The notes beneath the pieces were generated by a model. It was not told where the DNA came from and did not search any database. It saw only the letters and a program-made list of their open reading frames with translations. From NCBI RefSeq assembly GCF_004353845.1, contig NZ_CP037864.1, forward strand, positions 4,836,001 through 4,900,000: 64,000 nucleotides of DNA. Reading direction: 5' to 3'. Both the position numbers and the translations under genes were made by a program. This DNA is from Citrobacter arsenatis (lineage in GTDB: Bacteria; Pseudomonadota; Gammaproteobacteria; Enterobacterales; Enterobacteriaceae). Positions 17,577 through 27,252 of the stretch are shown here, one piece after another (the first letter of the stretch is position 1; every line of letters starts with the position of its first letter).

Positions 17577-19295
17577 TCACTCGTTGTAATAATTCATCTG
17601 CAATCGGGTGCCATCAATAGTGATATCCCGCCAGATTCTGGGGGCTGAAGCCAGTTGATGGTTCGCCACCGCCTGCAGTAATTTATCCTTATTGAATCCT
17701 TCAGGAAGCTCGGCAACCGCTAACAGATCCCATTTATTTTCCCGCAAACCAAAAACCAGACTCACCCCATCGCCAAAGGCATACAGCACCTGTTCAGGCT
17801 TACCATCCGCATTGAGGTCCTGATCGACCAGCACGCATGCGTTCTTCTCAACGCAGGAGGTAATACGGTAGCTCTGCCCTTTGACATACGTCCAGAAGGT
17901 CTCATCAGGTTGCTTGCTACCCGGCGCAATCGTCACTTTCGGCGCTAACTGAGTGGCTGTCAGACCCTGAATGGGATCGCGACTTCCTTGCAGCAGAGAA
18001 TTCAAGTCGCGTCGGCGCTTACTGTCCTGATTAAACGCCACATCTTTTTGTAATGCCTCCAACGCAGCACGTCCCGGTTTTCCGCTGCGATCCAACATAT
18101 ACAGGCTGACCTGATCCGGCTTAATTTTCCCGCTGTGATACCGCCCCATATGGCTGTTGACGCTGATGCGCCAGGCATCAATAACCGGTGACGACAGCAG
18201 AATCAACAGCCCCAACGCCAGTAACGAAACACAAAGAATCACCTGCCCCTGAAACGCAAGCGGATTCCGACCATGGCGTAAAATGCTCGCCAGATAACCA
18301 AACGCCCAGACCAGCAGCACGCAGACCACCAGCACACCATGTAAACGCTCGGGCGTCCAACCGTACTGCTGAATTCGCACCCACAACGCCCAACCGGCAA
18401 TCAGCATATAGATGGGCGCGACAACCAGAGAACATTTGATCAGGTAGCGCAACGCGCCAGGATAAGGAAGCGCCTCTTTTTGCGGCTCACGCACGATAGC
18501 CATCAACAACAGCAGGAGCAGCGTCAGCGTTGACATCAACCCACCCGCAGACACCCGCTGCGAGATAGCCTCCAGTCCGGTGAAAGGCAAGGTCAGCATA
18601 AACATCAGCGCCAGCAAAGCGACCAGGGGCAGCAGGCCAGTGGCGATAAACGTCAGCAGCTTTTGTACTGCGACGACCAGACGCGACTGCGTGCGGGCTA
18701 ACACGACCGCCAGAGCCGTGATCAATCCTACCGCAACATACACAAACCAGTCGGTTTCAAAGAACAGCGTTTTAAAAAAGGTAATCCCGACCAGCTCAAA
18801 CATCTCACTCCACAGCAGGAGTACCAGCCAGAACAAGCCATTAGAAATAAAGACGATCAGTAACGTCAGCGCGTTAAGCCACAAGCTCGTATAAAACTGC
18901 GCATGGCGCGTCTGCTGACGGGATGCCTGGAGCGAGTACTGAATCCACGGCAAAGCCAGCATCGCCATCAGCAGTAAACGCCAGCCGTAGAGCATAAAAA
19001 TATCATTTTGCCGCCACCTGTCGCTGCCCTCGATTTGCCACTTTAGCCAGACGCTCATCGCCAGCACGGCAACAAAGATCAACGCCATCCAATACCACAG
19101 CGCACGTTGTTTGAAAGAGACTACGGTGAGTAAAAGCGCCGAAGAGAGGGCAATTGTCGCGGGCATGCCGTAGAACAGCCAGCAGTCGTTATGCGGCACC
19201 AGATACGTCATCAGCAGGTAGCACAATATCCCCTGAAGCAGGCCGATGGATATCATGCCCCAGCGAGTCGTGCGTGAAAGTTCAACACTATCCAT
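17577..19295 (-). CDS. yhgE: Inner-membrane protein YhgE (DUF4153)
   Basis: The function of YhgE is unknown. The 572-residue protein has a long N-terminal membrane region of roughly a dozen hydrophobic segments (first about 12-32, last about 350-368). A C-terminal soluble domain follows, with YRITSCVEKNACVLVDQDLNADG, resembling a calcium-binding-like loop. The gene stands alone between hslO and the divergent pckA, as in E. coli. I can say only that it is an integral membrane protein of the DUF4153 group. Confidence 0.88.
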   Translation of the reverse strand: MDSVELSRTTRWGMISIGLLQGILCYLLMTYLVPHNDCWLFYGMPATIALSSALLLTVVSFKQRALWYWMALIFVAVLAMSVWLKWQIEGSDRWRQNDIFMLYGWRLLLMAMLALPWIQYSLQASRQQTRHAQFYTSLWLNALTLLIVFISNGLFWLVLLLWSEMFELVGITFFKTLFFETDWFVYVAVGLITALAVVLARTQSRLVVAVQKLLTFIATGLLPLVALLALMFMLTLPFTGLEAISQRVSAGGLMSTLTLLLLLLMAIVREPQKEALPYPGALRYLIKCSLVVAPIYMLIAGWALWVRIQQYGWTPERLHGVLVVCVLLVWAFGYLASILRHGRNPLAFQGQVILCVSLLALGLLILLSSPVIDAWRISVNSHMGRYHSGKIKPDQVSLYMLDRSGKPGRAALEALQKDVAFNQDSKRRRDLNSLLQGSRDPIQGLTATQLAPKVTIAPGSKQPDETFWTYVKGQSYRITSCVEKNACVLVDQDLNADGKPEQVLYAFGDGVSLVFGLRENKWDLLAVAELPEGFNKDKLLQAVANHQLASAPRIWRDITIDGTRLQMNYYNE

Positions 19296-19673
19296 GTCGT
19301 CATCCAGAATGAAGAGAAAAGGTAATTATCGCATCAACTTCACAATTTTGAGCATTGATGGGCCGGATTCAGACCACTGCCACGGGAAGTGAATCGATAT
19401 TGTTTATGTATGAGTTACGTTATTTTCTTACGTGAATGCGATTACACTCACAAGATTCCCGCCAAAAACACTCTCTATTAACGTTTTAAGAACATTTTCC
19501 ACAACAAAAAAGGGTTTCCTGCCATAATATCCGCCTCTTTGTGACAGGAGTCGCAGCGCATTCGGTTACCCGTGATTTTCCCGGATGCGTAAATCTATGA
19601 GCCTTGTCGCGGTTAGCAATCCCTAAAAAACCTTACTATTCCAGGTAATACATATTGGCTAAGGAGCAGTGAA
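19296..19673. other. Divergent yhgE/pckA regulatory region
   Basis: These 378 bases hold no gene. They carry the promoters of yhgE and pckA. The only site I would name is the CRP-like element listed at 19431-19446; the pckA leader also contains a short dyad around TTCCCGGATGCG. Confidence 0.55.
19431..19446 (+). promoter_or_regulatory. Candidate CRP site upstream of pckA
   Basis: CGTGA-N6-TTACA matches 8 of 10 core positions of the CRP consensus TGTGA-N6-TCACA. pckA is known in E. coli to be activated by cAMP-CRP in stationary phase and on gluconeogenic carbon, so the site makes sense here. It is about 230 bases from the start codon. Confidence 0.4.
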
Positions 19674-21296
19674 ATGCGTGTGAACACCCGTTTAACCCCG
19701 CAAGATCTCAAGGCTTATGGTATCAATGACGTTCAGGATATCGTTTACAATCCAGACTACGACACGCTTTTCCAGGAGGAGCTTGATCCTTCCCTGCAAG
19801 GTTATGAGCGTGGCGTGTTAACGAACCTGGGCGCCGTTGCCGTTGATACCGGTATCTTTACCGGACGTTCGCCAAAGGATAAGTACATTGTCCGTGACGA
19901 CACCACGCGTGACACGCTCTGGTGGTCAGACAAAGGTAAAGGTAAGAACGACAACAAACCGCTCTCCCCGGAAACCTGGCAGCATCTGAAAGGATTAGTC
20001 ACCCAACAGCTTTCCGGCAAGCGTCTGTTTATCATTGATGCTTTCTGCGGCGCTAACGCCGATACCCGCCTTTCCGTACGCTTCATTACCGAAGTCGCCT
20101 GGCAGGCGCATTTTGTCAAAAACATGTTCATCCGCCCAAGCGACGAAGAGCTGGTTGATTTCAAACCTGATTTCATCGTGATGAACGGCGCTAAATGCAC
20201 CAACCCGCAGTGGAAAGAACAGGGTCTGAACTCCGAAAACTTCGTGGCTTTCAACCTGACTGAGCGTATCCAACTGATTGGTGGTACCTGGTACGGCGGC
20301 GAAATGAAGAAAGGTATGTTCTCCGTAATGAACTACCTGCTGCCGCTGAAGGGTATTGCCTCCATGCACTGCTCGGCAAACGTCGGGGAAAAAGGTGATG
20401 TGGCGGTCTTCTTTGGCCTGTCCGGCACCGGTAAAACCACACTGTCCACCGACCCGAAACGCCGCCTGATTGGCGATGACGAACACGGCTGGGATGACGA
20501 TGGCGTGTTTAACTTCGAAGGCGGTTGCTACGCGAAGACCATCAAACTGTCTAAAGATGCCGAGCCGGAAATCTACAACGCGATCCGTCGTGATGCGCTG
20601 CTGGAAAACGTCACCGTGCGCGAAGATGGTTCCATCGATTTCGATGACGGTTCCAAAACCGAAAACACCCGCGTGTCCTACCCGATTTATCACATCGAAA
20701 ACATCGTTAAGCCGGTGTCAAAAGCGGGTCATGCTACCAAAGTGATCTTCCTGACCGCCGACGCGTTTGGCGTGCTGCCGCCGGTTTCTCGCCTGACGGC
20801 AGACCAAACACAGTACCATTTCCTGTCTGGCTTTACCGCCAAGCTGGCCGGTACTGAACGTGGCGTCACCGAACCAACCCCAACCTTCTCTGCCTGCTTT
20901 GGCGCAGCATTCCTGTCGCTGCACCCAACGCAGTACGCAGAAGTGCTGGTGAAACGCATGCAGGCGGCAGGTGCGCAGGCATATCTGGTTAACACCGGCT
21001 GGAACGGTACCGGCAAGCGTATCTCTATCAAAGATACCCGCGCGATTATCGATGCCATCCTGAACGGTTCGCTGGATGACGCGGAAACGTTCCGTCTGCC
21101 AATGTTTGACCTGGCTATCCCGACCGAGCTGCCGGGCGTGGACACTCGCATTCTCGATCCGCGTAATACCTACGCGTCTCCGGAGCAATGGCAGGAAAAA
21201 GCCAACGCACTGGCGAAACTGTTTATCGAGAACTTCGAGAAATACACCGACACCCCTGCGGGTGAAGCGCTGGTTAGCGCCGGACCGAAGCTGTAA
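19674..21296 (+). CDS. pckA: Phosphoenolpyruvate carboxykinase (ATP)
   Basis: PckA converts oxaloacetate and ATP to phosphoenolpyruvate, the key gluconeogenic step. The 540-residue protein has the GRSPKDKYIV phosphate-binding segment, the HCSANVGEKGD metal and substrate region, and the kinase loop GLSGTGKTTLS. A GDDEHGWDDDG segment follows. An AAGGAG ribosome binding site precedes the ATG. The length equals the E. coli enzyme. It converges on envZ, separated by a REP and a terminator. Confidence 0.97.
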   Translation: MRVNTRLTPQDLKAYGINDVQDIVYNPDYDTLFQEELDPSLQGYERGVLTNLGAVAVDTGIFTGRSPKDKYIVRDDTTRDTLWWSDKGKGKNDNKPLSPETWQHLKGLVTQQLSGKRLFIIDAFCGANADTRLSVRFITEVAWQAHFVKNMFIRPSDEELVDFKPDFIVMNGAKCTNPQWKEQGLNSENFVAFNLTERIQLIGGTWYGGEMKKGMFSVMNYLLPLKGIASMHCSANVGEKGDVAVFFGLSGTGKTTLSTDPKRRLIGDDEHGWDDDGVFNFEGGCYAKTIKLSKDAEPEIYNAIRRDALLENVTVREDGSIDFDDGSKTENTRVSYPIYHIENIVKPVSKAGHATKVIFLTADAFGVLPPVSRLTADQTQYHFLSGFTAKLAGTERGVTEPTPTFSACFGAAFLSLHPTQYAEVLVKRMQAAGAQAYLVNTGWNGTGKRISIKDTRAIIDAILNGSLDDAETFRLPMFDLAIPTELPGVDTRILDPRNTYASPEQWQEKANALAKLFIENFEKYTDTPAGEALVSAGPKL

Positions 21297-21309
21297 CGAA
21301 AAGAAAAGT

Positions 21310-21343
21310 GCCGGATGGCGGTTTCGCCTTATCCGGCCTACAG
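21310..21343. repeat. Single REP after pckA
   Basis: GCCGGATGGCGGTTTCGCC followed by TTATCCGGCCTAC is a complete REP element just downstream of the pckA stop. Confidence 0.85.
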
Positions 21344-21348
21344 CAACA

Positions 21349-21376
21349 AAAAGGGAGGCTTTTCGCCTCCCTTTGT
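21349..21376. terminator. Bidirectional terminator between pckA and envZ
   Basis: An A-run, the stem AGGGAGGC / GCCTCCCT with loop TTTTC, and a T-run form a symmetrical hairpin. It can end transcripts from both converging genes and reaches the envZ stop codon. Confidence 0.8.
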
Positions 21377-22728
21377 TATGCGTCTTTCGTGTTGCCCGGC
21401 GTACGAGTGAAGGGCACCGGAAGCCAGGCGCGAATCGACAACCCACCCCGCTCGCTGGTACCAATTTCCAGCATACCGTTATGGTTATCGATAATACGCT
21501 GCACAATCGCCAGACCCAGCCCCGTGCCGCTGGTACTACGCGCGCTGTCGCCGCGAACAAACGGCTGGAACAGGTGTTTACGCTGCTCCGGCTTGATGCC
21601 CGGACCATCATCTTCTACCTGGAACCAGGCGCGATGCTGCTCCATTCCGCTACTGACCTTAATCCAACCGTTGCCGTAGCGAGCGGCGTTAACCACCATA
21701 TTGGCAACCGCACGCTTGATCGACAGCGGGTGCATCTTCACCTGAATGCTGCCCGGCAGCAGCGCTGTTTCGATTTCACGTTCATAGCCGCTTTCCGCCG
21801 CGACCACTTCACCTAACACCGAATTCAGATCCGCCATCTCCATCGGCATCTCCTGACCGGTACGCAGGTAGTCGATGAACTGCTCGATAATGGCGTTACA
21901 CTCTTCGATGTCCTTATTGATGGACTCCGCGAGATAACCGTCCTCTTCGCCCATCATTTCGGTCGCCAGACGAATACGCGTCAGTGGTGTACGCAAATCG
22001 TGGCTCACGCCCGCCATTAACAACGTGCGGTCATCTGCCAACTGCTTCACACCCGCGGCCATATGGTTAAAGGCTCGGGTTACCGAGCGCACCTCTGAAG
22101 CGCCATACTCACGCAACGGCGGCGGAATGATACCTTTCCCCACCTGCAGCGCCGCATGTTCAAGATCCACTAATGGTCGGTTCTGGATACGGATAAACAG
22201 CCACGCTCCACCGATAGCCAGCAGCATAATCGCCAGCGTATAGCGGAACAGCGGTGAGAAATCACCCTGATGGATTTCGGTCAGCGGTACGCGTACCCAG
22301 ATGTTGGGCGACAGCCAGGTTTTCAGCCACACAACCGGCGAGCTTTTGTTGACCTCAACGCGAACTTCCGTCGGGCCACCCAGCTGCTGCGCCATCTGAT
22401 GACTTAAGAATTCATAGTGTTGCGCCCAACGCAGTCCGGCTTCTTCAGCGGCCTCGTTGGAATAGAGGGAAATACCCAGCTCACGGTAAATTTCCCGGCG
22501 GAATGCGGGCGGCACCACCAGTTGCGTACCGTCCTCCAGCTGCAGTTTATCTGTCATCAGCATACGAACTTCGTAGGCCAGGACCTTATTAAACTGCTGG
22601 AGGCTCGGCAGAATCGCGAAGTTCAGCACTACCAGGTAAGTCGTCACCAGGCTGGCAAACAGCAAGGTGACGATGAGCAATAACGTGCGGGCAAACGAAC
22701 TTCGTGGCGAGAAGCGCATTCGCCTCAT
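21376..22728 (-). CDS. envZ: Osmosensor histidine kinase EnvZ
   Basis: EnvZ phosphorylates and dephosphorylates OmpR in response to osmolarity. The 450 residues comprise a first span (about 15-35), a periplasmic domain, a second span (about 160-180), a HAMP linker, the H-box GVSHDLRTPLTR with His243, and an ATP-binding domain with N, G1 (DDGPGI) and G2 (GTGLGLAI) boxes. The ATG overlaps the ompR stop by 4 bases. Confidence 0.97.
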   Translation of the reverse strand: MRRMRFSPRSSFARTLLLIVTLLFASLVTTYLVVLNFAILPSLQQFNKVLAYEVRMLMTDKLQLEDGTQLVVPPAFRREIYRELGISLYSNEAAEEAGLRWAQHYEFLSHQMAQQLGGPTEVRVEVNKSSPVVWLKTWLSPNIWVRVPLTEIHQGDFSPLFRYTLAIMLLAIGGAWLFIRIQNRPLVDLEHAALQVGKGIIPPPLREYGASEVRSVTRAFNHMAAGVKQLADDRTLLMAGVSHDLRTPLTRIRLATEMMGEEDGYLAESINKDIEECNAIIEQFIDYLRTGQEMPMEMADLNSVLGEVVAAESGYEREIETALLPGSIQVKMHPLSIKRAVANMVVNAARYGNGWIKVSSGMEQHRAWFQVEDDGPGIKPEQRKHLFQPFVRGDSARSTSGTGLGLAIVQRIIDNHNGMLEIGTSERGGLSIRAWLPVPFTRTPGNTKDA

Positions 22729-23444
22729 GCTTTAGAACCGTCCGGAACAAAGACGTAGCCCAGACCCCATACGGTCTGAATGTAGCGCGGATGCGCCGGA
22801 TCTTCTTCCACCATACGACGCAGACGGGAGATCTGCACGTCGATAGAACGCTCCATCGCCGAGTATTCACGACCACGGGCCAGATTCATCAGCTTGTCGC
22901 GGGACAACGGCTCGCGCGGGTGGCTTACCAGCGCTTTCAGTACCGCAAATTCGCCGCTGGTGAGCGGCATTGGCTCATCTTCGCGGAACATTTCACGCGT
23001 ACCGAGGTTCAGTTTGAACTTACCAAACGCAATGACCGCTTCTTCCTGAGAAGGCGCGCCCGGCAGTTCGTTCGCCTGGCGACGCAGTACAGCGCGAATA
23101 CGCGCCAGCAGTTCACGCGGGTTAAACGGTTTCGGGATGTAATCGTCAGCGCCGATTTCCAGCCCTACGATACGGTCAACTTCTTCGCCCTTTGCGGTGA
23201 CCATAATGATCGGCATCGGGTTGCTCTGGCTGCGCAGGCGACGGCAAATAGACAGGCCATCTTCTCCCGGCAGCATTAAATCCAGCACCATCAGGTGGAA
23301 GGACTCACGGGTCAGCAGACGATCCATCTGCTCAGCGTTTGCGACGCTTCGAACCTGGAAGCCCTGCTCGGTCAGATAACGCTCCAGAAGCGCACGCAAG
23401 CGCATGTCGTCATCGACCACCAGAATCTTATAGTTCTCTTGCAT
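22725..23444 (-). CDS. ompR: Osmoregulatory response regulator OmpR
   Basis: OmpR is the DNA-binding partner of EnvZ and controls ompF, ompC and many other genes. The ATG at 23444 gives 239 residues starting MQENYKILVVDDD, with TTGGGAG as ribosome binding site; a start five codons earlier is unlikely. The receiver domain holds Asp11, Asp12 and the phosphorylation site Asp55. The winged-helix domain occupies the C-terminal half. As far as I recall the protein is essentially identical to that of E. coli. Confidence 0.98.
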   Translation of the reverse strand: MQENYKILVVDDDMRLRALLERYLTEQGFQVRSVANAEQMDRLLTRESFHLMVLDLMLPGEDGLSICRRLRSQSNPMPIIMVTAKGEEVDRIVGLEIGADDYIPKPFNPRELLARIRAVLRRQANELPGAPSQEEAVIAFGKFKLNLGTREMFREDEPMPLTSGEFAVLKALVSHPREPLSRDKLMNLARGREYSAMERSIDVQISRLRRMVEEDPAHPRYIQTVWGLGYVFVPDGSKA

Positions 23445-23669
23445 TGTTATTACTCCCAAAGGTTCGCAACAATTAAGTGTATATTCTTAAGAAAGCTAAC
23501 GTGAGTCACCAGCGAATTCTGGTATGAATTCCAGGCTAAATTGTTACAAAGCATATTAAACAGCAGCTTAAGTATACAATGTTTCTCGCAATACATTATT
23601 TATTCTGTTGATATGCTCACGTAATACTAATTGTGCGCATCATCACAGAGTCGAAGGTAAAACAATAAG

Positions 23670-24143
23670 ATGAAAACGCCCCTGATAACCCGTGAAGGGT
23701 ATGAAAAACTTAAACAAGAGCTGAATTACCTCTGGCGTGAAGAGCGCCCGGAAGTCACCAAAAAAGTTACCTGGGCCGCAAGTCTGGGTGACCGCAGCGA
23801 AAATGCCGACTACCAGTATAATAAAAAGCGCCTGCGTGAGATCGACCGCCGGGTCCGTTATTTGACCAAGTGCATGGAGAACCTGAAAATCGTCGATTAC
23901 TCCCCGCAGCAGGAGGGCAAAGTGTTCTTTGGCGCATGGGTTGAGATTGAAAATGACGATGGCGACATCCGCAAATTCCGCATTGTCGGCTACGATGAGA
24001 TCTTCGGTCGTAAAGATTACATCTCTATCGACTCGCCAATGGCGCGGGCGCTGCTGAAAAAAGAGGTCGGCGATCTCGCGATAGTAAACACCCCTGGCGG
24101 TGAAGCCAGCTGGTACGTGAACGAGATTGAATACGTTAAGTGA
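23670..24143 (+). CDS. greB: Transcript cleavage factor GreB
   Basis: GreB enters the secondary channel of RNA polymerase and triggers cleavage of backtracked RNA. The 157 residues form an N-terminal coiled coil whose acidic tip is DRSENADYQY (Asp41, Glu44) and a C-terminal FKBP-like globular domain. The basic patch KKRLREIDRRVRYLTK distinguishes GreB from GreA. It is transcribed divergently from ompR. Confidence 0.96.
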   Translation: MKTPLITREGYEKLKQELNYLWREERPEVTKKVTWAASLGDRSENADYQYNKKRLREIDRRVRYLTKCMENLKIVDYSPQQEGKVFFGAWVEIENDDGDIRKFRIVGYDEIFGRKDYISIDSPMARALLKKEVGDLAIVNTPGGEASWYVNEIEYVK

Positions 24144-24172
24144 GACCGGAACAATCCGAAGCCCCCGTAGAT

Positions 24173-24192
24173 GACTGGCATTTTTGCCAGTC
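24173..24192 (+). terminator. Hairpin between greB and yhgF
   Basis: A perfect 8-bp stem (GACTGGCA / TGCCAGTC) with a TTTT loop lies 30 bases after greB. No T-run follows, so it may be a Rho-dependent or RNA-stability element rather than an intrinsic terminator. Confidence 0.4.
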
Positions 24193-24241
24193 AATCCGTA
24201 TAACTATCCCCTGATTTTTTATCCTATAGACGAAGCTATCC

Positions 24242-26575
24242 ATGATGAATGATTCTTTCTGCCGCATTATCGCAGGTGAAATTCAGGCTCGTGCTGAACA
24301 GGTAGAAGCTGCCGTTCGCCTGCTTGACGAAGGGAACACCGTGCCGTTTATCGCACGTTATCGTAAGGAAATCACCGGCGGTCTGGACGATACGCAACTG
24401 CGTAATCTGGAGACCCGTCTGGGATATCTGCGTGAACTGGAAGACCGCCGTCAGGCCATCCTGAAATCTATCGGTGAGCAAGGCAAACTGACCGACGATC
24501 TGGCTAACGCGATCAACGGCACGTTAAGTAAGACCGAACTCGAAGATCTCTATCTGCCGTACAAACCTAAGCGCCGCACCCGCGGGCAGATCGCTATTGA
24601 GGCCGGGCTGGAACCGCTGGCAGACCTGTTGTGGAACGAACCGTCCCACGACCCGGAAACAGAAGCCGCTAAATATCTCAACGCCGAAAACGGTGTGGCG
24701 GATACCAAAGCCGCCCTCGACGGCGCACGCTACATTCTGATGGAGCGCTTTGCCGAGGACGCTGCGCTGCTGGCGAAAGTGCGTGATTACCTGTGGAAAA
24801 ACGCCCACCTGGTCGCCACCGTGGTAAGCGGTAAAGAAGAGGAAGGCGCTAAGTTCCGCGACTACTTCGACCATCACGAACCGATTTCAACCGTGCCATC
24901 CCACCGTGCGCTGGCCATGTTCCGTGGTCGTAACGAAGGCGTACTGCAACTTTCTCTGAATGCCGATCCGCAATTCGATGAGCCGCCAAAAGAGAGCCAC
25001 GGCGAGCAGATTATCCAGGATCACCTGGGACTGCGCCTGAACAACGCACCTGCCGACAGCTGGCGTAAAGGCGTTGTTAGCTGGACGTGGCGCATCAAAG
25101 TGCTGATGCACCTTGAAACCGAGCTGATGGGTACCGTGCGCGAACGTGCGGAAGATGAAGCAATCAACGTCTTTGCCCGTAACCTGCATGATCTGCTGAT
25201 GGCTGCCCCAGCCGGGCTGCGCGCCACCATGGGTCTCGATCCGGGTCTGCGTACCGGGGTAAAAGTGGCGGTGGTTGACGGTACCGGCAAGCTGGTCGCA
25301 ACCGACACCATTTATCCGCATACTGGCCAGGCCGCCAAAGCTGCCGTTGCCGTTGCGGCATTATGTGAAAAATACAACGTTGAGCTGGTGGCGATTGGTA
25401 ACGGTACGGCGTCGCGCGAAACCGAGCGTTTCTTCCTCGACGTGCAGAAGCAGTTCCCACAAGTCACCGCACAGAAAGTAATCGTTAGTGAAGCTGGGGC
25501 ATCGGTTTACTCCGCTTCCGAGCTGGCGGCGCTGGAGTTCCCGGACCTCGACGTTTCGCTGCGCGGTGCGGTGTCTATCGCCCGTCGTCTGCAGGACCCG
25601 CTGGCTGAGCTGGTGAAAATCGATCCGAAATCTATCGGCGTGGGCCAGTATCAGCACGACGTTAGCCAGACGCAACTGGCGCGTAAGCTGGATGCGGTAG
25701 TGGAAGACTGTGTGAACGCCGTCGGCGTCGATCTGAATACCGCCTCCGTACCGCTGCTGACACGCGTGGCCGGTCTGACGCGCATGATGGCGCAAAACAT
25801 TGTCGCCTGGCGCGACGAGAACGGTCAGTTCCAGAACCGTCAGCAACTGCTAAAAGTTAGCCGTCTGGGGCCTAAAGCCTTTGAACAGTGCGCGGGCTTC
25901 CTGCGAATCAACCACGGCGATAACCCGCTGGATGCCTCTACCGTTCACCCGGAAGCTTATCCAATTGTGGAACGCATTCTGGCCGCCACCGAGCAATCGC
26001 TGCGCGATCTGATGGGCAACAGTGACGAACTGCGTAATCTGAAAGCCGCCGATTTTACCGACGAACGCTTCGGGGTACCGACCGTCACCGACATCATCAA
26101 AGAGCTGGAAAAACCGGGCCGCGACCCGCGTCCTGAATTTAAAACCGCGCAGTTTGCTGATGGCGTAGAAACCATGAACGATCTGCTGCCGGGAATGATT
26201 CTGGAAGGGGCTGTTACCAACGTCACCAACTTCGGCGCGTTTGTTGATATTGGCGTGCATCAGGACGGCCTGGTGCATATCTCTTCGCTGTCGAATAAGT
26301 TCGTCGAAGATCCACACACCGTGGTGAAAGCGGGCGACATTGTGAAGGTGAAAGTGCTGGAAGTGGACCTGCAACGTAAGCGTATCGCGCTGACCATGCG
26401 TCTGGACGAGCAGCCAGGTGAAACCAATGCGCGCCGCGGCGGTGGGAATAACGATCGCACTCAGGGCAATCGCCCGGCACCAAAAGCCGCGAAACCGCGT
26501 GGCCGTGACGCCCAGCCTGCGGGCAACAGCGCCATGATGGATGCGCTGGCGGCGGCAATGGGTAAAAAACGCTAA
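24242..26575 (+). CDS. yhgF: Tex-family RNA-binding protein YhgF
   Basis: YhgF is the Tex homologue, a nucleic-acid-binding protein linked to transcription and tolerance of errors or stress. The 777 residues include an N-terminal helical region and a YqgF/RNase H-like domain (about 325-430, starting GLDPGLRTGVKVAVVDGTG). Helix-hairpin-helix segments follow (about 490-560), then an S1 RNA-binding domain (about 650-720, GAVTNVTNFGAFVDIGVHQDG). The tail is basic and low-complexity. It is a few residues longer than E. coli YhgF, in that tail. Confidence 0.94.
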   Translation: MMNDSFCRIIAGEIQARAEQVEAAVRLLDEGNTVPFIARYRKEITGGLDDTQLRNLETRLGYLRELEDRRQAILKSIGEQGKLTDDLANAINGTLSKTELEDLYLPYKPKRRTRGQIAIEAGLEPLADLLWNEPSHDPETEAAKYLNAENGVADTKAALDGARYILMERFAEDAALLAKVRDYLWKNAHLVATVVSGKEEEGAKFRDYFDHHEPISTVPSHRALAMFRGRNEGVLQLSLNADPQFDEPPKESHGEQIIQDHLGLRLNNAPADSWRKGVVSWTWRIKVLMHLETELMGTVRERAEDEAINVFARNLHDLLMAAPAGLRATMGLDPGLRTGVKVAVVDGTGKLVATDTIYPHTGQAAKAAVAVAALCEKYNVELVAIGNGTASRETERFFLDVQKQFPQVTAQKVIVSEAGASVYSASELAALEFPDLDVSLRGAVSIARRLQDPLAELVKIDPKSIGVGQYQHDVSQTQLARKLDAVVEDCVNAVGVDLNTASVPLLTRVAGLTRMMAQNIVAWRDENGQFQNRQQLLKVSRLGPKAFEQCAGFLRINHGDNPLDASTVHPEAYPIVERILAATEQSLRDLMGNSDELRNLKAADFTDERFGVPTVTDIIKELEKPGRDPRPEFKTAQFADGVETMNDLLPGMILEGAVTNVTNFGAFVDIGVHQDGLVHISSLSNKFVEDPHTVVKAGDIVKVKVLEVDLQRKRIALTMRLDEQPGETNARRGGGNNDRTQGNRPAPKAAKPRGRDAQPAGNSAMMDALAAAMGKKR

Positions 26576-26588
26576 GTTTAAACCGTGT

Positions 26589-26680
26589 GCCGGATGGCGG
26601 CGTGAACGCCCTGTCCGGCGTGGTAGTCGCCATTAATTTGTATGCCGGATAACACGCATGAGCGTCGCCATCCGGCATAT
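26589..26680. repeat. REP/BIME pair after yhgF
   Basis: Two inverted GCCGGAT-type palindromes (about 26589-26620 and 26643-26680) sit just after the yhgF stop codon. Confidence 0.8.
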
Positions 26681-26871
26681 TTAATCTATTTCTCGCTTTG
26701 CACCACAATATATTTATCACTTCATTAACAGATGAAACCTTAATTAAACATTAAGATCCCAATAATTACTTCCGCGAATCCTTCGTTCCCAACCAGAATA
26801 AATATTGAGTAATATCAAAATTGGCTCAAATTATTATCCAATTGTACATTCCGTCACATTTATTCTATTGA

Positions 26872-26897
26872 TGATAGAAACCATTCTCATTATCATT
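26872..26897 (-). promoter_or_regulatory. Candidate Fur-binding region upstream of feoA
   Basis: The stretch contains a perfect Fur half-site ATTATCA at 26889-26895. Partial matches TGATAGA and ATTCTCA lie beside it, consistent with overlapping Fur hexamers. It is about 110 bases upstream of feoA. Iron repression of feo is established in E. coli; the exact footprint here is inferred. Confidence 0.5.
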
Positions 26898-27006
26898 GAT
26901 CTGTTGATTATTTACTCTTTCCTTACGTTGGCTAATCATCTGGTCTCATGCCGCCCTATCGCCCCATGAGGTAATCATCCAGTTAGCGAGATATAAGTAG
27001 GTCCCT

Positions 27007-27234
27007 ATGCAATTCACTCCTGACAGTGCGTGGAAAATTACCGGTTTTGCCCGTGAAATCAGCCCGGCTTATCGTCAGAAACTGTTGTCACTTGGCATGC
27101 TACCCGGCTCCTCCTTCAACGTGGTACGCATCGCCCCGCTCGGCGATCCTATCCATATCGAAACGCGTCGCGTAAGTCTGGTATTGCGTAAGAAGGATTT
27201 GGCGTTATTAGAAGTGGAAGCGGTTTCCTGTTAA
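27007..27234 (+). CDS. feoA: Ferrous iron transport accessory protein FeoA
   Basis: FeoA is a small cytoplasmic SH3-like protein required for FeoB-dependent Fe(II) uptake. The 75-residue sequence shows the typical ITGF opening, the LLSLGMLPGSSFNVVRIAPL core and the LVLRKKDLALLEV end. It lies 18 bases upstream of feoB. Confidence 0.95.
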   Translation: MQFTPDSAWKITGFAREISPAYRQKLLSLGMLPGSSFNVVRIAPLGDPIHIETRRVSLVLRKKDLALLEVEAVSC

Positions 27235-27252
27235 TACAGTGAGTCTATAAAA

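Larger units (their letters stand above)
26576..27006. other. yhgF-feoA intergenic region
   Basis: A REP pair follows yhgF, then about 300 AT-rich bases with no supported gene. The second half is the feo promoter region. In E. coli this operon is repressed by Fur and activated by FNR; only a Fur-like element is clear to me here. Confidence 0.6.

Noticed and set aside
20718..21611. 297-codon minus-strand frame spanning the pckA-envZ junction
   Set aside because: It runs through the terminator and REP between two real genes, and has no domain or ribosome binding site.
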